From JBGQBN01 sp041494805 (lineage in GTDB: Bacteria; Acidobacteriota; Terriglobia; Terriglobales; Acidobacteriaceae): DNA of 64,000 nt. The notes under the pieces are model-generated. The model was not told the origin of the DNA and ran no database searches. It was given only the letters and a program-made list of their open reading frames with translations. Positions 1-8,883 of the stretch are shown piece after piece. The stretch is taken from the NCBI GenBank assembly GCA_041494805.1, contig JBGQBN010000004.1:71910-135909 (forward strand), given 5' to 3'. A program made the position numbers and the translations under genes. Within the stretch, counting starts at the first letter, position 1; each line of letters starts with the position of its first letter.

Positions 1-1076
1 TGCGAGCTGGCATTGCGGACGTAACTCACCAGAATCTTGCCGCCCGCTAACACGATGCTGTCAATCGCCACATCGCTTTCCGGAACAACTTCGCGCCAGC
101 GTTCCCGCGCGGGATCGTCGAATTTGACTGCCAGAACTCTTCCGTGCGGCGCTTTCCAATTGGTGTGCAGGAAAAGCTGGTCACCACCGGCGAAAGCCAG
201 GAACCGGGCATCCACGTCTTTGGTAAGCAACTGGAGAGTGCCATGTTTCTCCAGGTCTTCGATCCAGACCTCGGTCTTATCTCCAGTGGAGCCGTAGAAA
301 ACCTGTACCACGAGGTGCCGCCCGTCTTCGGAAACATCGGCAACAATGATCTTGTCTTTGCCGTAACCTTTGCCAAAAATCTCCTGGTCTTTGCTCACCT
401 CGGTTCCCATGGCGTGAAAGCGAACCCGGGGGCCATCGTCCGTCATCACGGAATAGTAAAATCCGCTGCGATCGGGCAGGAAAGACAGCTCGAAATAAAC
501 CGCCGCGGGCAGGCGGTCGGTCAGATCGCGGCGGCCATCGACATCGAGAAGGCGGACTTCGCTTTCGTCCGCTCCACCCTGGCGCAACAGGTAGGCCATC
601 ACCTTGCCATCTTTGGACACGTCCATGAGGTCTACGTTGGTGGAGTGGTCGGGGCTCATGGGAAGCGGGTTTAGCAGCAGTTCTTCCTGTCCCTCCAAAC
701 CCTGGCGCATGTAGATCAAGTAAAGGTCCTGGTCGGCGAGGCGCTTGCGGAAAAAATATCTCCCGCTTCGTTCTACGGGCAGGCGGATGCTCTCGACTTT
801 CAACAGCTGGGTCGCGCGTTGCTCGACCCGCGCCCGTCCCGGCCAGGCGTCCAGGGAGCGATGGGTGTAGGCATTTTGCGCGTCGATCCAGGCACGCGTC
901 TCCGGGCTGTTTTGATCTTCAAGCCAGCGGTAGGGATCGACGATGGTCACTCCATGCATGACTTCCTTCACATCGTCGCGACCGGTAGTGGGCGGGGTGG
1001 AGGACCCGTCTTTTGCGGCCAGCGACGAAGCGAGTAGCAGAAGGATCAATGCGCAGGACACACAACAACGCTTCAT
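1..1076 (-). CDS. Prolyl oligopeptidase family (S9A), N-terminal part, cut by window edge
   Basis: Reading the minus strand from an ATG at 1076 gives an open frame of about 358 codons that runs off the left edge with no stop, so the C-terminal catalytic alpha/beta-hydrolase domain (Ser-Asp-His) lies outside. It opens with a basic, hydrophobic signal peptide (MKRCCVSCALILLLLASSLA), so the product is probably periplasmic. Residues 40-50 read VDPYRWLED, the hallmark of the S9 N-terminal propeller domain; further on there are propeller-like strands (SKDGKVMAYL, SEDGRHLVVQV). The start is supported by GAGGT just upstream. The family cleaves short peptides after proline. Alternatives within S9 (for example S9B) cannot be excluded without the catalytic half, but the YRWLED context favours prolyl endopeptidase. 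Confidence 0.9.
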   Translation of the reverse strand, partial: MKRCCVSCALILLLLASSLAAKDGSSTPPTTGRDDVKEVMHGVTIVDPYRWLEDQNSPETRAWIDAQNAYTHRSLDAWPGRARVEQRATQLLKVESIRLPVERSGRYFFRKRLADQDLYLIYMRQGLEGQEELLLNPLPMSPDHSTNVDLMDVSKDGKVMAYLLRQGGADESEVRLLDVDGRRDLTDRLPAAVYFELSFLPDRSGFYYSVMTDDGPRVRFHAMGTEVSKDQEIFGKGYGKDKIIVADVSEDGRHLVVQVFYGSTGDKTEVWIEDLEKHGTLQLLTKDVDARFLAFAGGDQLFLHTNWKAPHGRVLAVKFDDPARERWREVVPESDVAIDSIVLAGGKILVSYVRNASS

Positions 1077-1149
1077 AGGTACCTCGGGGCGAATCTAGGA
1101 TTCTGCTATCGCAGCGGCTGACTGTCAAGGATGGACTGACGCGAGTAAA

Positions 1150-1285
1150 GGTGCATTTTGATTGATCGGGTGCTCTGCGCTCTTCGCGCGTCCTCAGCGC
1201 CCTCTGCAGTTAAAAGCTCTTAACCTCAGAGAGCGCCAAGTCAACGCAGAGGACGCTGAGGAACCTTTCTACCTGAAAATGCACC
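1150..1285. repeat. Imperfect long palindrome with 10-bp perfect ends
   Basis: The intergenic region 1077-1422 has no convincing gene. It contains a nested inverted repeat: outer arms GGTGCATTTT (1150-1159) and AAAATGCACC (1276-1285) match perfectly. Inner arms CCTCAGCGCCCTCTGCAGTT (1192-1211) and CAACGCAGAGGACGCTGAGG (1242-1261) match at 17 of 20 positions. It looks like a small non-coding dispersed repeat or MITE-like element. I infer mobility only from the structure; other copies were not seen in this window. Confidence 0.6.
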
Positions 1286-1422
1286 ACTCCCCTGACGCGG
1301 GAAGAATTGCTGGGATACAGTCGGCAACCGTTAATGTTTATCTGTGCCAGTCACCTGGGGATGGTTGTGCCAAAAGAAAAGGCCGCGCTGGTGACCCAAT
1401 GCGGCCTCTTAAGTAGCGAAGC

Positions 1423-3459
1423 CTAGTGAATCACTCGCACCTGGGTTTGTTGGTCATCCAGCAAATAGGCAGCCTTGTTTTTCGGGTTGACCGCCACCGA
1501 GACTGGATCATCGAGATTGGTGCTCAAAGCTGGCAACCCGTCTCCGTTATAGCCGGCGACGCCGGTACCCGCCACGGTGTTGATTTTGCCTCCTGCAATC
1601 TTGCGAATGCGGACATTAATTTCATCTGCCACGTAAACGTTGCCGGCTGCGTCTACAGTCAGCCCAAGAGGAAAGCACATTTCAGCGCTGGTTGCGGGTC
1701 CTCCGTCACCGAGGAATCCGCAGTTGCCGTCACCCGCAATGGTGGTGATGATCCCACCGGGACTCACCCTCCGAATCACGTTGTTTGCGGAATCCCCAAT
1801 GAAGAGATTTCCGTTTCCATCCACCGCCACGCCGTAGTTTCCGTTCAACTGGGCACTGGTGGCCGGACCGTGGTCCCCGGCGTAGCCGCAGATGAATTCC
1901 ATACCCGCGACCACGGTGATGGTTCCCCCGGGGGTGATCTTGCGCACTACGCAGGCACCGTCATCCGCCGAGTAAATGTTCCCGAATTTGTCCACCGCCA
2001 GCGAGACGAGATCGTTGAAGTTGGGGTCGGTCGCAAAAGTTGAGATGTTCTTGCTGACGAAGTCCACCTTGCGAATCACTCCGTTGACAGTGTCGGCGAT
2101 AAAGATATTGCCGTTAGCATCTACGGCCACTCCTTCCGGGAAGTAAAGCTGGGCTGCGGTGGCAAGGCCGCCATCACCGGTGTAACCGCTCACGCCGGTC
2201 CCAGCTATGGTAGTGATTTTGCCGGTGGTATCCACCTTCCGGATGCGATTCCCGGCGGCATCCGCGATGTAGTAGTTGCCCGCCCTGTCGAAGGCGAGGT
2301 TTAAGGGCTCTACCAGAGCAGCGGACGTGGCCTTGCCACCATCCCCGATGAAACCGCCGCCAATCGTGTTCATTACACCGCTCACTGCGGTACGCACACG
2401 GGCATTGAGCGAATCTGCCATCACCAGGTTGCCCGTGGTGGGGTTGAAGACGATGCCGGTGGGGAGATTGAATAGCACCGTCAAATTGTTGTCGCCATCG
2501 TAGCCAAACCCGGAGCCCACAAAGGTGTTGATGATTCCGGTGTTGATGTCGACGAATCGTATGCGCTGGCCGCCGGTATTGCTCATATAGACGGCGCCGT
2601 TGTGGAACGTCAGTCCTCGCGGATTGCCGATGTTGGCGCTGGTTGCGGGGCCGCCATCACCGCTGAAGCCGGGGTTGCCGGTTCCGGCGAAGGTGGTGAT
2701 AATGTGTTGTCCTGCTGGACTGACCACGCGGACGCGGTGATTCAGAAGGTCCGCGATGTAAAGTTTGTGGTTTGTATCCACTGTCAAGCCGCGGGGAAAG
2801 TTGAGGTTGGCCTGGGTCGCGGGTATGCCGTCGCCGTTGTAACCGCAGGTCGCATTTCCGGCATAGGTGTGGATGATTCCCCCGGAATCTACGTTGCGGA
2901 CCACGCACTGGCCCACGTCGCTGATGTAGAGAGTTCCATGATCGAGCGCCAGGCCATAGGCCTGACCCATCGTCGCCTGGTTAGCCGGACCGCCGTCGCC
3001 ACCGTCTCCGAACACGCCAGGGGTCCCGGCGTACGTCGTGATGATGTTCGTGGCAAGATCAACTTTGCGAACGATGAAGTTCCCTCCGTCTGCGATGAAG
3101 AGAACATTTTGCTGCGCATCATACGCCAGACCGTTAGGGTAGCTGAGCTCTGCCGTGTTCGCCTGTATGTTATCTCCGTTGTAGCCGGAGATGCCCGTAC
3201 CGGCAAATGTACTTATCGCGCCCCGTCTGGTGATCTTGCGTACGCGGTTCTGCGCGAAGTCACTGACGTACAGATTGCCATTCTTGTCGTAAGCAACTGC
3301 AAAGGGTTCCTCGAAGCTGGCATTTGTTGCCCTGCCTCCATCGCCCACGAACCCGCCGGCAACGGTGGTCACGTTTTGTGCGCTGAGGGTTGCTACCAGA
3401 CAGAAGACTGCCATGCAAAGCGATAGCACGATTGAGCTTAGGTATCGTCGGAATTTCAT
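1423..3459 (-). CDS. Secreted NHL-repeat beta-propeller protein
   Basis: A 678-residue exported protein. The chosen ATG at 3459 is preceded by AGGGAG at good spacing and begins a clear signal peptide (MKFRRYLSSIVLSLCMAVFC..., cleavage likely after LSA); a longer reading from 3504 has no such support. The rest is about a dozen NHL-type repeats with the recurring elements GDGGPAT, a PxGLAVD-like strand, GNLYIAD and IRKV, enough for two six-bladed propellers. NHL propellers bind ligands or partners; no catalytic residues are evident, so the function is unknown, perhaps an extracytoplasmic scaffold or binding protein. Such proteins are typical of Acidobacteriota. It follows a long leader (3460-3815) that contains hairpins. 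Confidence 0.85.
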   Translation of the reverse strand: MKFRRYLSSIVLSLCMAVFCLVATLSAQNVTTVAGGFVGDGGRATNASFEEPFAVAYDKNGNLYVSDFAQNRVRKITRRGAISTFAGTGISGYNGDNIQANTAELSYPNGLAYDAQQNVLFIADGGNFIVRKVDLATNIITTYAGTPGVFGDGGDGGPANQATMGQAYGLALDHGTLYISDVGQCVVRNVDSGGIIHTYAGNATCGYNGDGIPATQANLNFPRGLTVDTNHKLYIADLLNHRVRVVSPAGQHIITTFAGTGNPGFSGDGGPATSANIGNPRGLTFHNGAVYMSNTGGQRIRFVDINTGIINTFVGSGFGYDGDNNLTVLFNLPTGIVFNPTTGNLVMADSLNARVRTAVSGVMNTIGGGFIGDGGKATSAALVEPLNLAFDRAGNYYIADAAGNRIRKVDTTGKITTIAGTGVSGYTGDGGLATAAQLYFPEGVAVDANGNIFIADTVNGVIRKVDFVSKNISTFATDPNFNDLVSLAVDKFGNIYSADDGACVVRKITPGGTITVVAGMEFICGYAGDHGPATSAQLNGNYGVAVDGNGNLFIGDSANNVIRRVSPGGIITTIAGDGNCGFLGDGGPATSAEMCFPLGLTVDAAGNVYVADEINVRIRKIAGGKINTVAGTGVAGYNGDGLPALSTNLDDPVSVAVNPKNKAAYLLDDQQTQVRVIH

Positions 3460-3609
3460 GTGAACTCCCTCTTTCGATAAACCTGAGATTGGGCAGCTTG
3501 ACACCGAAATAAAAGACCACAGGAAACGGTTGGCCTGTTGGTTCAGACCCTCCGAAACGCACCTTCACTGCATGCCGAGTGTGACCCGTCGCCGGTAGAG
3601 TTTCTAGTG

Positions 3610-3655
3610 GGGGTGCTTTTGTGAAAGCGTACCCCAGGGCCGGGCCCAAGCCGGC
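3610..3655 (-). promoter_or_regulatory. Hairpins in the leader of the NHL gene
   Basis: The 356-bp gap between the divergent NHL and lptFG genes has no gene. On the minus strand, about 150 nt before the NHL start, there is a strong hairpin: GGGGT-AC-GCTTT, loop CACA, AAAGC-ACCCC (3635 to 3610). Just upstream is GCCGG, 7-nt loop, CCGGC (3655 to 3639). No T tract follows, so it is not an obvious terminator. It could be a structured 5' leader element. I could not match it to a known riboswitch class; in particular no cyclic-di-GMP-I core was found. Confidence 0.35.
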
Positions 3656-3815
3656 AAATCCTATACCTGGCTTTTGTGCCGGTCAATAGAGAAGGAAGTA
3701 TGCGGTCTTTCGGTGACCGGAGCAGTCTGTTTTCGTGGATACGCTAGCCGTCCGGATCTGAGCGCTAACCCATTAGATCCAGAGCCCCGTGCTAGACTCC
3801 CCGTAGCCGTCAGCC

Positions 3816-6149
3816 ATGCGGATCCTTACCCGCTACATTCTGCGCGAAGTTACGTCGCACGCCCTGATCGGGGCAGCGGTGTTCACTTTCGTCCTGTTCA
3901 CTCGCGACCTGGGACGCATTCTCGAACTGGTCGTCCGCAATAGTGCGCCCTTGCCCAGTGTGGCGGAAATCTTTTTCTTCACTGTCCCCGTAGCGCTCAC
4001 CTACACCATTCCCATGGGGGCGCTGGTGGGCATTCTGATTGGACTCAGCCGGCTCGCCGCCGACAGTGAAATCACCGCCATGCGCGCCAGCGGCATCGGC
4101 GTGTGGACCTTTCTGCGGATCATTTCCATTTTTGTCGTGGTCGCGTGGCTGCTGGCTCTGGTCAATGGGGTATACGTGGCGCCGCAATCCCAGGCCGCAT
4201 TGGGACGACTGGAAGACCGCTTGAAAAGTTCGCAGGCCTCCTTCGAGATCCAGCCCCGTGTGTTCTACGAAGGGTTCCCTCAGCTTGTGCTCTACATACA
4301 AGATGTGAAGAGCGCGCAGGGTGCCGCTATCTGGAAGGGAGTGTTCATCGCGGACATCAGTACGCCTTCCGCGCCGCGCATCACCCTGGCCCAGCAAGGC
4401 ATTCTGGTCGCCGAGGGCACGGACACTCTGCATCTCCACCTCAGCAATGGTTCGACGCACGAAACCGATCCCAAGTCTCCCGACTACTACCAGGTCTCGA
4501 CCTTTCAGCAGACTGACATCCCCATTCCGGTGCCACAGACCGACAGCAAGCAGGAGCAGGAACCGGAACCCATCGTGCAATCCAGCACCGCAGAACTGCT
4601 GCGGAAGGCGCGCCAGGCCAAGCGCTTCATGGCGCGCTGGTACCTGATCGAGTTCCATCGTCGTTTCGCTCTGCCCACGGCCTGCGTGGTGCTGGCGCTG
4701 GTCGGGATTCCCCTTGGTCTGTCTTCGAAGAAAGGTGGCAAGTCGACAGGGTTCGTGCTCACCATCCTTTTGGTATTTGGCTATTATTCCGTTTTTCTGA
4801 TCGGGGTTTCGTTGGCGCGGCAGGGGAAGATTTCACCCGCGTTGGGCAGCTGGCTGGCGAATATCGTTTTCTTCCTGGCGGGTACGTTCCTGTTGTGGCG
4901 GGCAGAGCGTAAACCGTTTGAGATTGCCTCGCTGCGCAGTCTGTGGCATCCGTTCAATAAGGGACTCAAGGAGGGTGGAGGGATCCTGCTCCGACCCAGC
5001 CGCACCGAGGATGCCTTCGCGCGGGCGGCCGGCCGAAGGCGGGTATTCAGCGCCCGCTTCCCCATGATTCTGGACGACTACGTTCTCCGTGATTTCATCA
5101 TTTATCTGGTGATGGTTCTGGCCACGTTTCTTATGCTGCTGCTGGTGTTCACCCTGTTCGAACTGCTGGGTGACATTCTCCGCAACCAGATTTCCCCGCT
5201 GGTGGTAGGGGAATATCTGATGAGCGTCGTCCCCTATTTTCTTGATGTGATCACTCCGTTGAGCATCCTGCTGGCCGTACTGATCACCTTTACCCTGATG
5301 CACCGGAGTAACGAGATCATCGCCATCAAAGCGACCGGGATCAGCATCTATCGCATTGTCGTGCCGGTCCTGGTTTCAGCCGCATTGCTGGCCACCGGCC
5401 TCTTCTTCTTTGACCAGTTCTACTTGCCGCACGCCAACAAGCGCCAGGACGCTCTGCGCAACCTGATCAAGGGCAAGCCCGCCCAAACTTACCTCAATCC
5501 TGAGCGTAAGTGGATTTTCGGGCAGCACTCCAGCATCTACTATTACCAGTTTTTCGATTCTGACCGCGATCAGTTCGGCAGCCTCTCGGTTTTTCAATTT
5601 GATCCCACGACTTTCCACCTGGCCACTCGGATTTACGCGGACCGGGCACACTGGGAAGACCGCCTGCAGCGCTGGGTATGCACGCAGGGGTGGGAACGCT
5701 CGCTGCGCGGTTCGGCTATCGAGGACTACCACACCTTTGACGTTGCCACCTTTGCCACCATTAATGAACCGCCCACCTACTTCAAGAAGGAAGTGACACC
5801 CTCGTCCGAGATGAACTACGAGGAGCTACGCCGCTATATCCGCGATCTGCAGCAAAGCGGTTTTGATGTGGTCCGATTGCGGGTGCAGTGGCACCAGAAA
5901 TTCGCCTACCCGGTGGTCACCCTGGTGATGGCGGTGCTGGCGGTGCCTTTTTCGCTTTCGTCTGGAAAACGCGGGGCGGTCACAGGCGTGGCCGTGGCGG
6001 TGGGGATCGCGGTGGTGTACCGCACGGTTTCCGGCCTGTTTGAGGCCATGGGGAACGCCAGTCAGTTGCCGCCGCTGCTGGCTGCCTGGTCGCCGAATCT
6101 GATCTTCGGGATGATCGGAGGCTATCTGATTCTCAAGGTGCCCACCTAG
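3816..6149 (+). CDS. lptFG: LptF-LptG fused lipopolysaccharide export permease
   Basis: A 777-residue inner-membrane protein made of two YjgP/YjgQ-family permeases in one frame. Residues 1-370 resemble LptF: an N-terminal membrane helix (RYILREVTSHALIGAAVFTF), more helices to about 100, a periplasmic beta-jellyroll segment, then C-terminal helices near 285-365. A linker follows, and residues 412-777 repeat the plan (ILDDYVLRDFIIYLVMVLAT...) like LptG. In E. coli these are two adjacent genes whose products form the LptB2FG ABC exporter moving LPS to the LptC/A bridge; here both transmembrane partners come from one polypeptide. LptB is not in the window. The frame is continuous, with no stop or frameshift at the junction. 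It converges on the next gene with a 14-bp gap. Confidence 0.88.
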   Translation: MRILTRYILREVTSHALIGAAVFTFVLFTRDLGRILELVVRNSAPLPSVAEIFFFTVPVALTYTIPMGALVGILIGLSRLAADSEITAMRASGIGVWTFLRIISIFVVVAWLLALVNGVYVAPQSQAALGRLEDRLKSSQASFEIQPRVFYEGFPQLVLYIQDVKSAQGAAIWKGVFIADISTPSAPRITLAQQGILVAEGTDTLHLHLSNGSTHETDPKSPDYYQVSTFQQTDIPIPVPQTDSKQEQEPEPIVQSSTAELLRKARQAKRFMARWYLIEFHRRFALPTACVVLALVGIPLGLSSKKGGKSTGFVLTILLVFGYYSVFLIGVSLARQGKISPALGSWLANIVFFLAGTFLLWRAERKPFEIASLRSLWHPFNKGLKEGGGILLRPSRTEDAFARAAGRRRVFSARFPMILDDYVLRDFIIYLVMVLATFLMLLLVFTLFELLGDILRNQISPLVVGEYLMSVVPYFLDVITPLSILLAVLITFTLMHRSNEIIAIKATGISIYRIVVPVLVSAALLATGLFFFDQFYLPHANKRQDALRNLIKGKPAQTYLNPERKWIFGQHSSIYYYQFFDSDRDQFGSLSVFQFDPTTFHLATRIYADRAHWEDRLQRWVCTQGWERSLRGSAIEDYHTFDVATFATINEPPTYFKKEVTPSSEMNYEELRRYIRDLQQSGFDVVRLRVQWHQKFAYPVVTLVMAVLAVPFSLSSGKRGAVTGVAVAVGIAVVYRTVSGLFEAMGNASQLPPLLAAWSPNLIFGMIGGYLILKVPT

Positions 6150-6163
6150 CCAGGGTGTGGCAC

Positions 6164-7282
6164 CTACTTCAAGGCTATCGCTGACGGCAGCGGCCCCGTG
6201 GATACTGCTGTCCCATCCGTCCCCAGCGCACCCGTCGTCGCATTGAGTGTAAAAACAGAGATGGAAGGCCCCCCGATGTTCGCGGTGTAGAGGAACCCAG
6301 CTCCGGGATGAACCGCCACCCAGGTGGGATTGACTCCGGTGGAGATGGCGTTTTGCGAGGTCGGTGTCAAAGTACCCGACGCGACGCTGACTGCGTATCC
6401 GGAGACCTGATTGGACTGCCAATCCGCAACATAGAGAAAGTCTCCCGACGGAGTCAGCGCAAGGGATACGGGCTTGAGTCCCGCAGGAAATGTCGCAGGG
6501 AATGGGACCAGGCCTCCATCCGCCACCGAGCAGGTATTGGAAATGACGGCGCAGATGGTGAAGGCGCTGATATTGTCCGAGCCGGAATTGGCGACGTACA
6601 GAAAACTTCCGGCGGGGCTCACCACCAGCGCGGAAGGCGATGTGCCTGCCAGGTAAGGCGACCCTGGCACCGGGGTAAGGGCTCCCGTACTGTCGACGGA
6701 GTAAGCCGAGATCAGGTTGGCGAACTGGTTGGCCACGTACAGGTACTTTCCGTCCGGCGTGATGGCTACCGCCACCGCGCCGTCCGCAGTGGCAACCGGC
6801 GCGCCCACTGCTGCCAGCGTTGTCCCGGAGATGGAAAATACCGAGATGGTACTTGACCCTGGGACTCCGGTTCCCTGGTTGGCCACAAACAGAAAACTGC
6901 CGTTAGTATCGATTGCCATACCCATGGGGTTTGTTCCCGCCGCCTGGGCACCACTTACCGCCGTCAGCGTGCCGCCCGAAGCCACCGTGTAGCGTGAGAT
7001 GTCCCCAGTCCCTCGGTTGGTCACAAAGGCAGCGTCGCCGGAAGGCGTGAGCACGATGGCCGAGGGTGTGCTGCCCGTCGCTAAACCGGTGCCATTGGCA
7101 GTTATCTTGCCCGTGCTCGGATCCACACTGAATGCCGAAACGGAAGTATCGCCCTGGGTAGTCACGAAGAGAGTTCCCGGCCCCGACGACGACGATGAAC
7201 TGCTCTTGTTGCTACAACTGGCCAGAAGGCCCAGCGAAACCAGAACCAGCAGACCTGCGAACCCGCGGAACTTGATTCCCAT
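6164..7282 (-). CDS. YVTN/lactonase-like beta-propeller lipoprotein
   Basis: A 372-residue secreted lipoprotein. The ATG at 7282 follows AGGGAG; a TTG eight codons upstream is less likely. The N-terminus is a lipoprotein signal (FAGLLVLVSLGLLASC, lipid-modified Cys at about 23) followed by a poly-serine spacer. The body has about seven repeats of the YVTN type: FVTNRGTGDISRYTV, LYVANQFANLISAYSV, LYVANSGSDNISAFTI, each preceded by ALTPSGDFLYV-like strands. This resembles the 6-phosphogluconolactonase/lactonase (COG2706) fold, but the export signal makes a cytosolic sugar-lactone role unlikely. The function is unknown; it is probably anchored at the outer surface or in the periplasm. Confidence 0.82.
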   Translation of the reverse strand: MGIKFRGFAGLLVLVSLGLLASCSNKSSSSSSSGPGTLFVTTQGDTSVSAFSVDPSTGKITANGTGLATGSTPSAIVLTPSGDAAFVTNRGTGDISRYTVASGGTLTAVSGAQAAGTNPMGMAIDTNGSFLFVANQGTGVPGSSTISVFSISGTTLAAVGAPVATADGAVAVAITPDGKYLYVANQFANLISAYSVDSTGALTPVPGSPYLAGTSPSALVVSPAGSFLYVANSGSDNISAFTICAVISNTCSVADGGLVPFPATFPAGLKPVSLALTPSGDFLYVADWQSNQVSGYAVSVASGTLTPTSQNAISTGVNPTWVAVHPGAGFLYTANIGGPSISVFTLNATTGALGTDGTAVSTGPLPSAIALK

Positions 7283-7479
7283 TCGTTCTCCCTGTTTTCT
7301 CCTCAAGGTCTCAAGCTCCCGGCAGACGCTCGCAGCAGAGGACAGAGGCCCATGATTACCCTCATTTGTGTATCAGGAATGCCCGGGAAGAGCAAACTCG
7401 TCAGATGGTTGGAACCGATACGAACTTGGAAAGTTGCCCGGTAGAGGACGAAGTTAAGCCGAAAAATAGACGATTTGTG

Positions 7480-8883
7480 TCAGGGCGTCACTCGAGCCAC
7501 GCTCGCAGAGCGCGGAGGGACCGGCTCGGCGGCGTCCGTTCCTGCCAGGGGCAGGCGAATCTCAACCACCAGGCCGCCCTCCGGCCGATTCATAGCTTTC
7601 ACTCTTCCACCGTGCAGGCGCACGGTGCGTTCCGTGATGGCTAGGCCCAATCCCACACCGCCGGTTTGCCGGCCACGGGCATCGTCAATGCGGTAGAACG
7701 GGCGGAACATTTTTTGCAAGGCATCCTCGGCCACACCTGGACCAGAGTCCATGACTTGCAGGATGGCCTCAAGGCCTGTGCTGCCTTCCGCTTGATCAAG
7801 ACGAACTTCCACGTTCGTGCCTTCGCGAGTGTAGCGGGTCGCGTTGCGCACCACGTTTTCGATGGCGCTGTGCAATAGGGCTGGAGTCCCCATTACCACG
7901 CAGTCCCTGGTAACAACACAGACCACGCGGCATTGACGGCCTTGTGCCTCGAAGTCAGCGTCCTTTGCAATCTCTCTTACCAGTTCCTCCAGATGAACGG
8001 GAGACTTCTGCATGGCCCCGTCCCCGCTCTCGAGACGCGCAACCGTCAGCAACCTGCCGATGAGTTCATTGAGGCGGTTGGCTTCGAGGTCAATGCGCTC
8101 CAGTGCACTCTGGGCCTCTGGCCCGGCACGTTGGCTGGCCAACGCCAGCGCCACACTCAGGCGAGCCAGCGGCGAGCGTAGTTCGTGGGAAATATCGCTC
8201 AGCAGCCGGGACTGCGCATTGACCGAACCTTGCAGGCGTTCGGCCATGCCATCGAAGTCGCGTACCAGTTCAGCCATCTCGTCGTGCCGCCGAATGCCCG
8301 GCGTACCGGCGCGGGCGGTCAGATCACCTTCTGCCAGTTTCTGGGTGGCCGCCCGAAGCCTTACCACCGGAGAGGTCAGGTAGCGCGCCAAAAAGTAACA
8401 CACCAGACCCGATGACATGATGGCGATAAGGATGGTCAGCCAAGGAGCACCGGAAGGCCCGGGAGGGGGCGCCAGTACGACCAAGGTATAGCGGCGTCCG
8501 TTGTCGGATGTCATCGATTGCGGCTGCGGCCGCATGGGCATCATCATCCAACCCCAGAAACCACGAGGGCGATGAGCGTGCGCTCGGTCGGCACCCTTGC
8601 TCCAGCCGGGTGGCATTCGTCCGGAGAGTTCTGCTCCGTCCTGGTTAAGAAGAAACGCGTGCAGGTGCTGCGAGTCGCGAAGATTGTCCAGATAGCCGCG
8701 TAGTTGTGCCTGTCCGCCGCTTTCGTAGGCATGCACGGCTTCGCTCAGAGCCTGGGCCTGGCGCGCTTCCATCGCCGATTCTCCCTGCTGGCGCGCGGCC
8801 AGGGTCAGCAGAACCGCCAAAGCCACGAACAGGGCCGTGGCGAGCCAGAAGGAGAGGAAGATTTTGAGAAACAGGCTCCTCAT
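7480..8883 (-). CDS. CpxA-like sensor histidine kinase
   Basis: A 467-residue membrane kinase. The first membrane helix spans about 8-30, a periplasmic sensor 31-147, the second helix about 148-168, HAMP about 169-222, and HisKA carries the phospho-acceptor His233 in ISHELRSP. HATPase_c motifs are visible: N box ENVVRNATRYT, G1 DSGPGVAEDAL, F box FRPFYRIDD, G2 GVGLGLAI. The sensor is unusual in a His/Met-rich patch, residues 101-124 (HAHRPRG, then FWGWMMMPMRPQPQSM), which could bind a metal. It overlaps the response regulator gene by 4 bp (ATGA), so the pair is translationally coupled. Length and order match E. coli CpxA, and a Spy/CpxP homologue sits across the divergent promoter. Confidence 0.9.
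   Translation of the reverse strand: MRSLFLKIFLSFWLATALFVALAVLLTLAARQQGESAMEARQAQALSEAVHAYESGGQAQLRGYLDNLRDSQHLHAFLLNQDGAELSGRMPPGWSKGADRAHAHRPRGFWGWMMMPMRPQPQSMTSDNGRRYTLVVLAPPPGPSGAPWLTILIAIMSSGLVCYFLARYLTSPVVRLRAATQKLAEGDLTARAGTPGIRRHDEMAELVRDFDGMAERLQGSVNAQSRLLSDISHELRSPLARLSVALALASQRAGPEAQSALERIDLEANRLNELIGRLLTVARLESGDGAMQKSPVHLEELVREIAKDADFEAQGRQCRVVCVVTRDCVVMGTPALLHSAIENVVRNATRYTREGTNVEVRLDQAEGSTGLEAILQVMDSGPGVAEDALQKMFRPFYRIDDARGRQTGGVGLGLAITERTVRLHGGRVKAMNRPEGGLVVEIRLPLAGTDAAEPVPPRSASVARVTP

Noticed and set aside
1162..1416. Plus-strand ORF of 84 codons
   Set aside because: It runs through the nested palindrome, has no ribosome site or recognisable protein, and its composition is intergenic.
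3260..3649. Minus-strand ORF through the NHL leader
   Set aside because: It overlaps the signal-peptide start of the NHL gene in another frame; it is not protein-like.
3460..3815. Cyclic-di-GMP-I riboswitch
   Set aside because: The leader lacks the conserved CACGCACAGGGCAAACC-like core and the GGACGCAAAGCC part.
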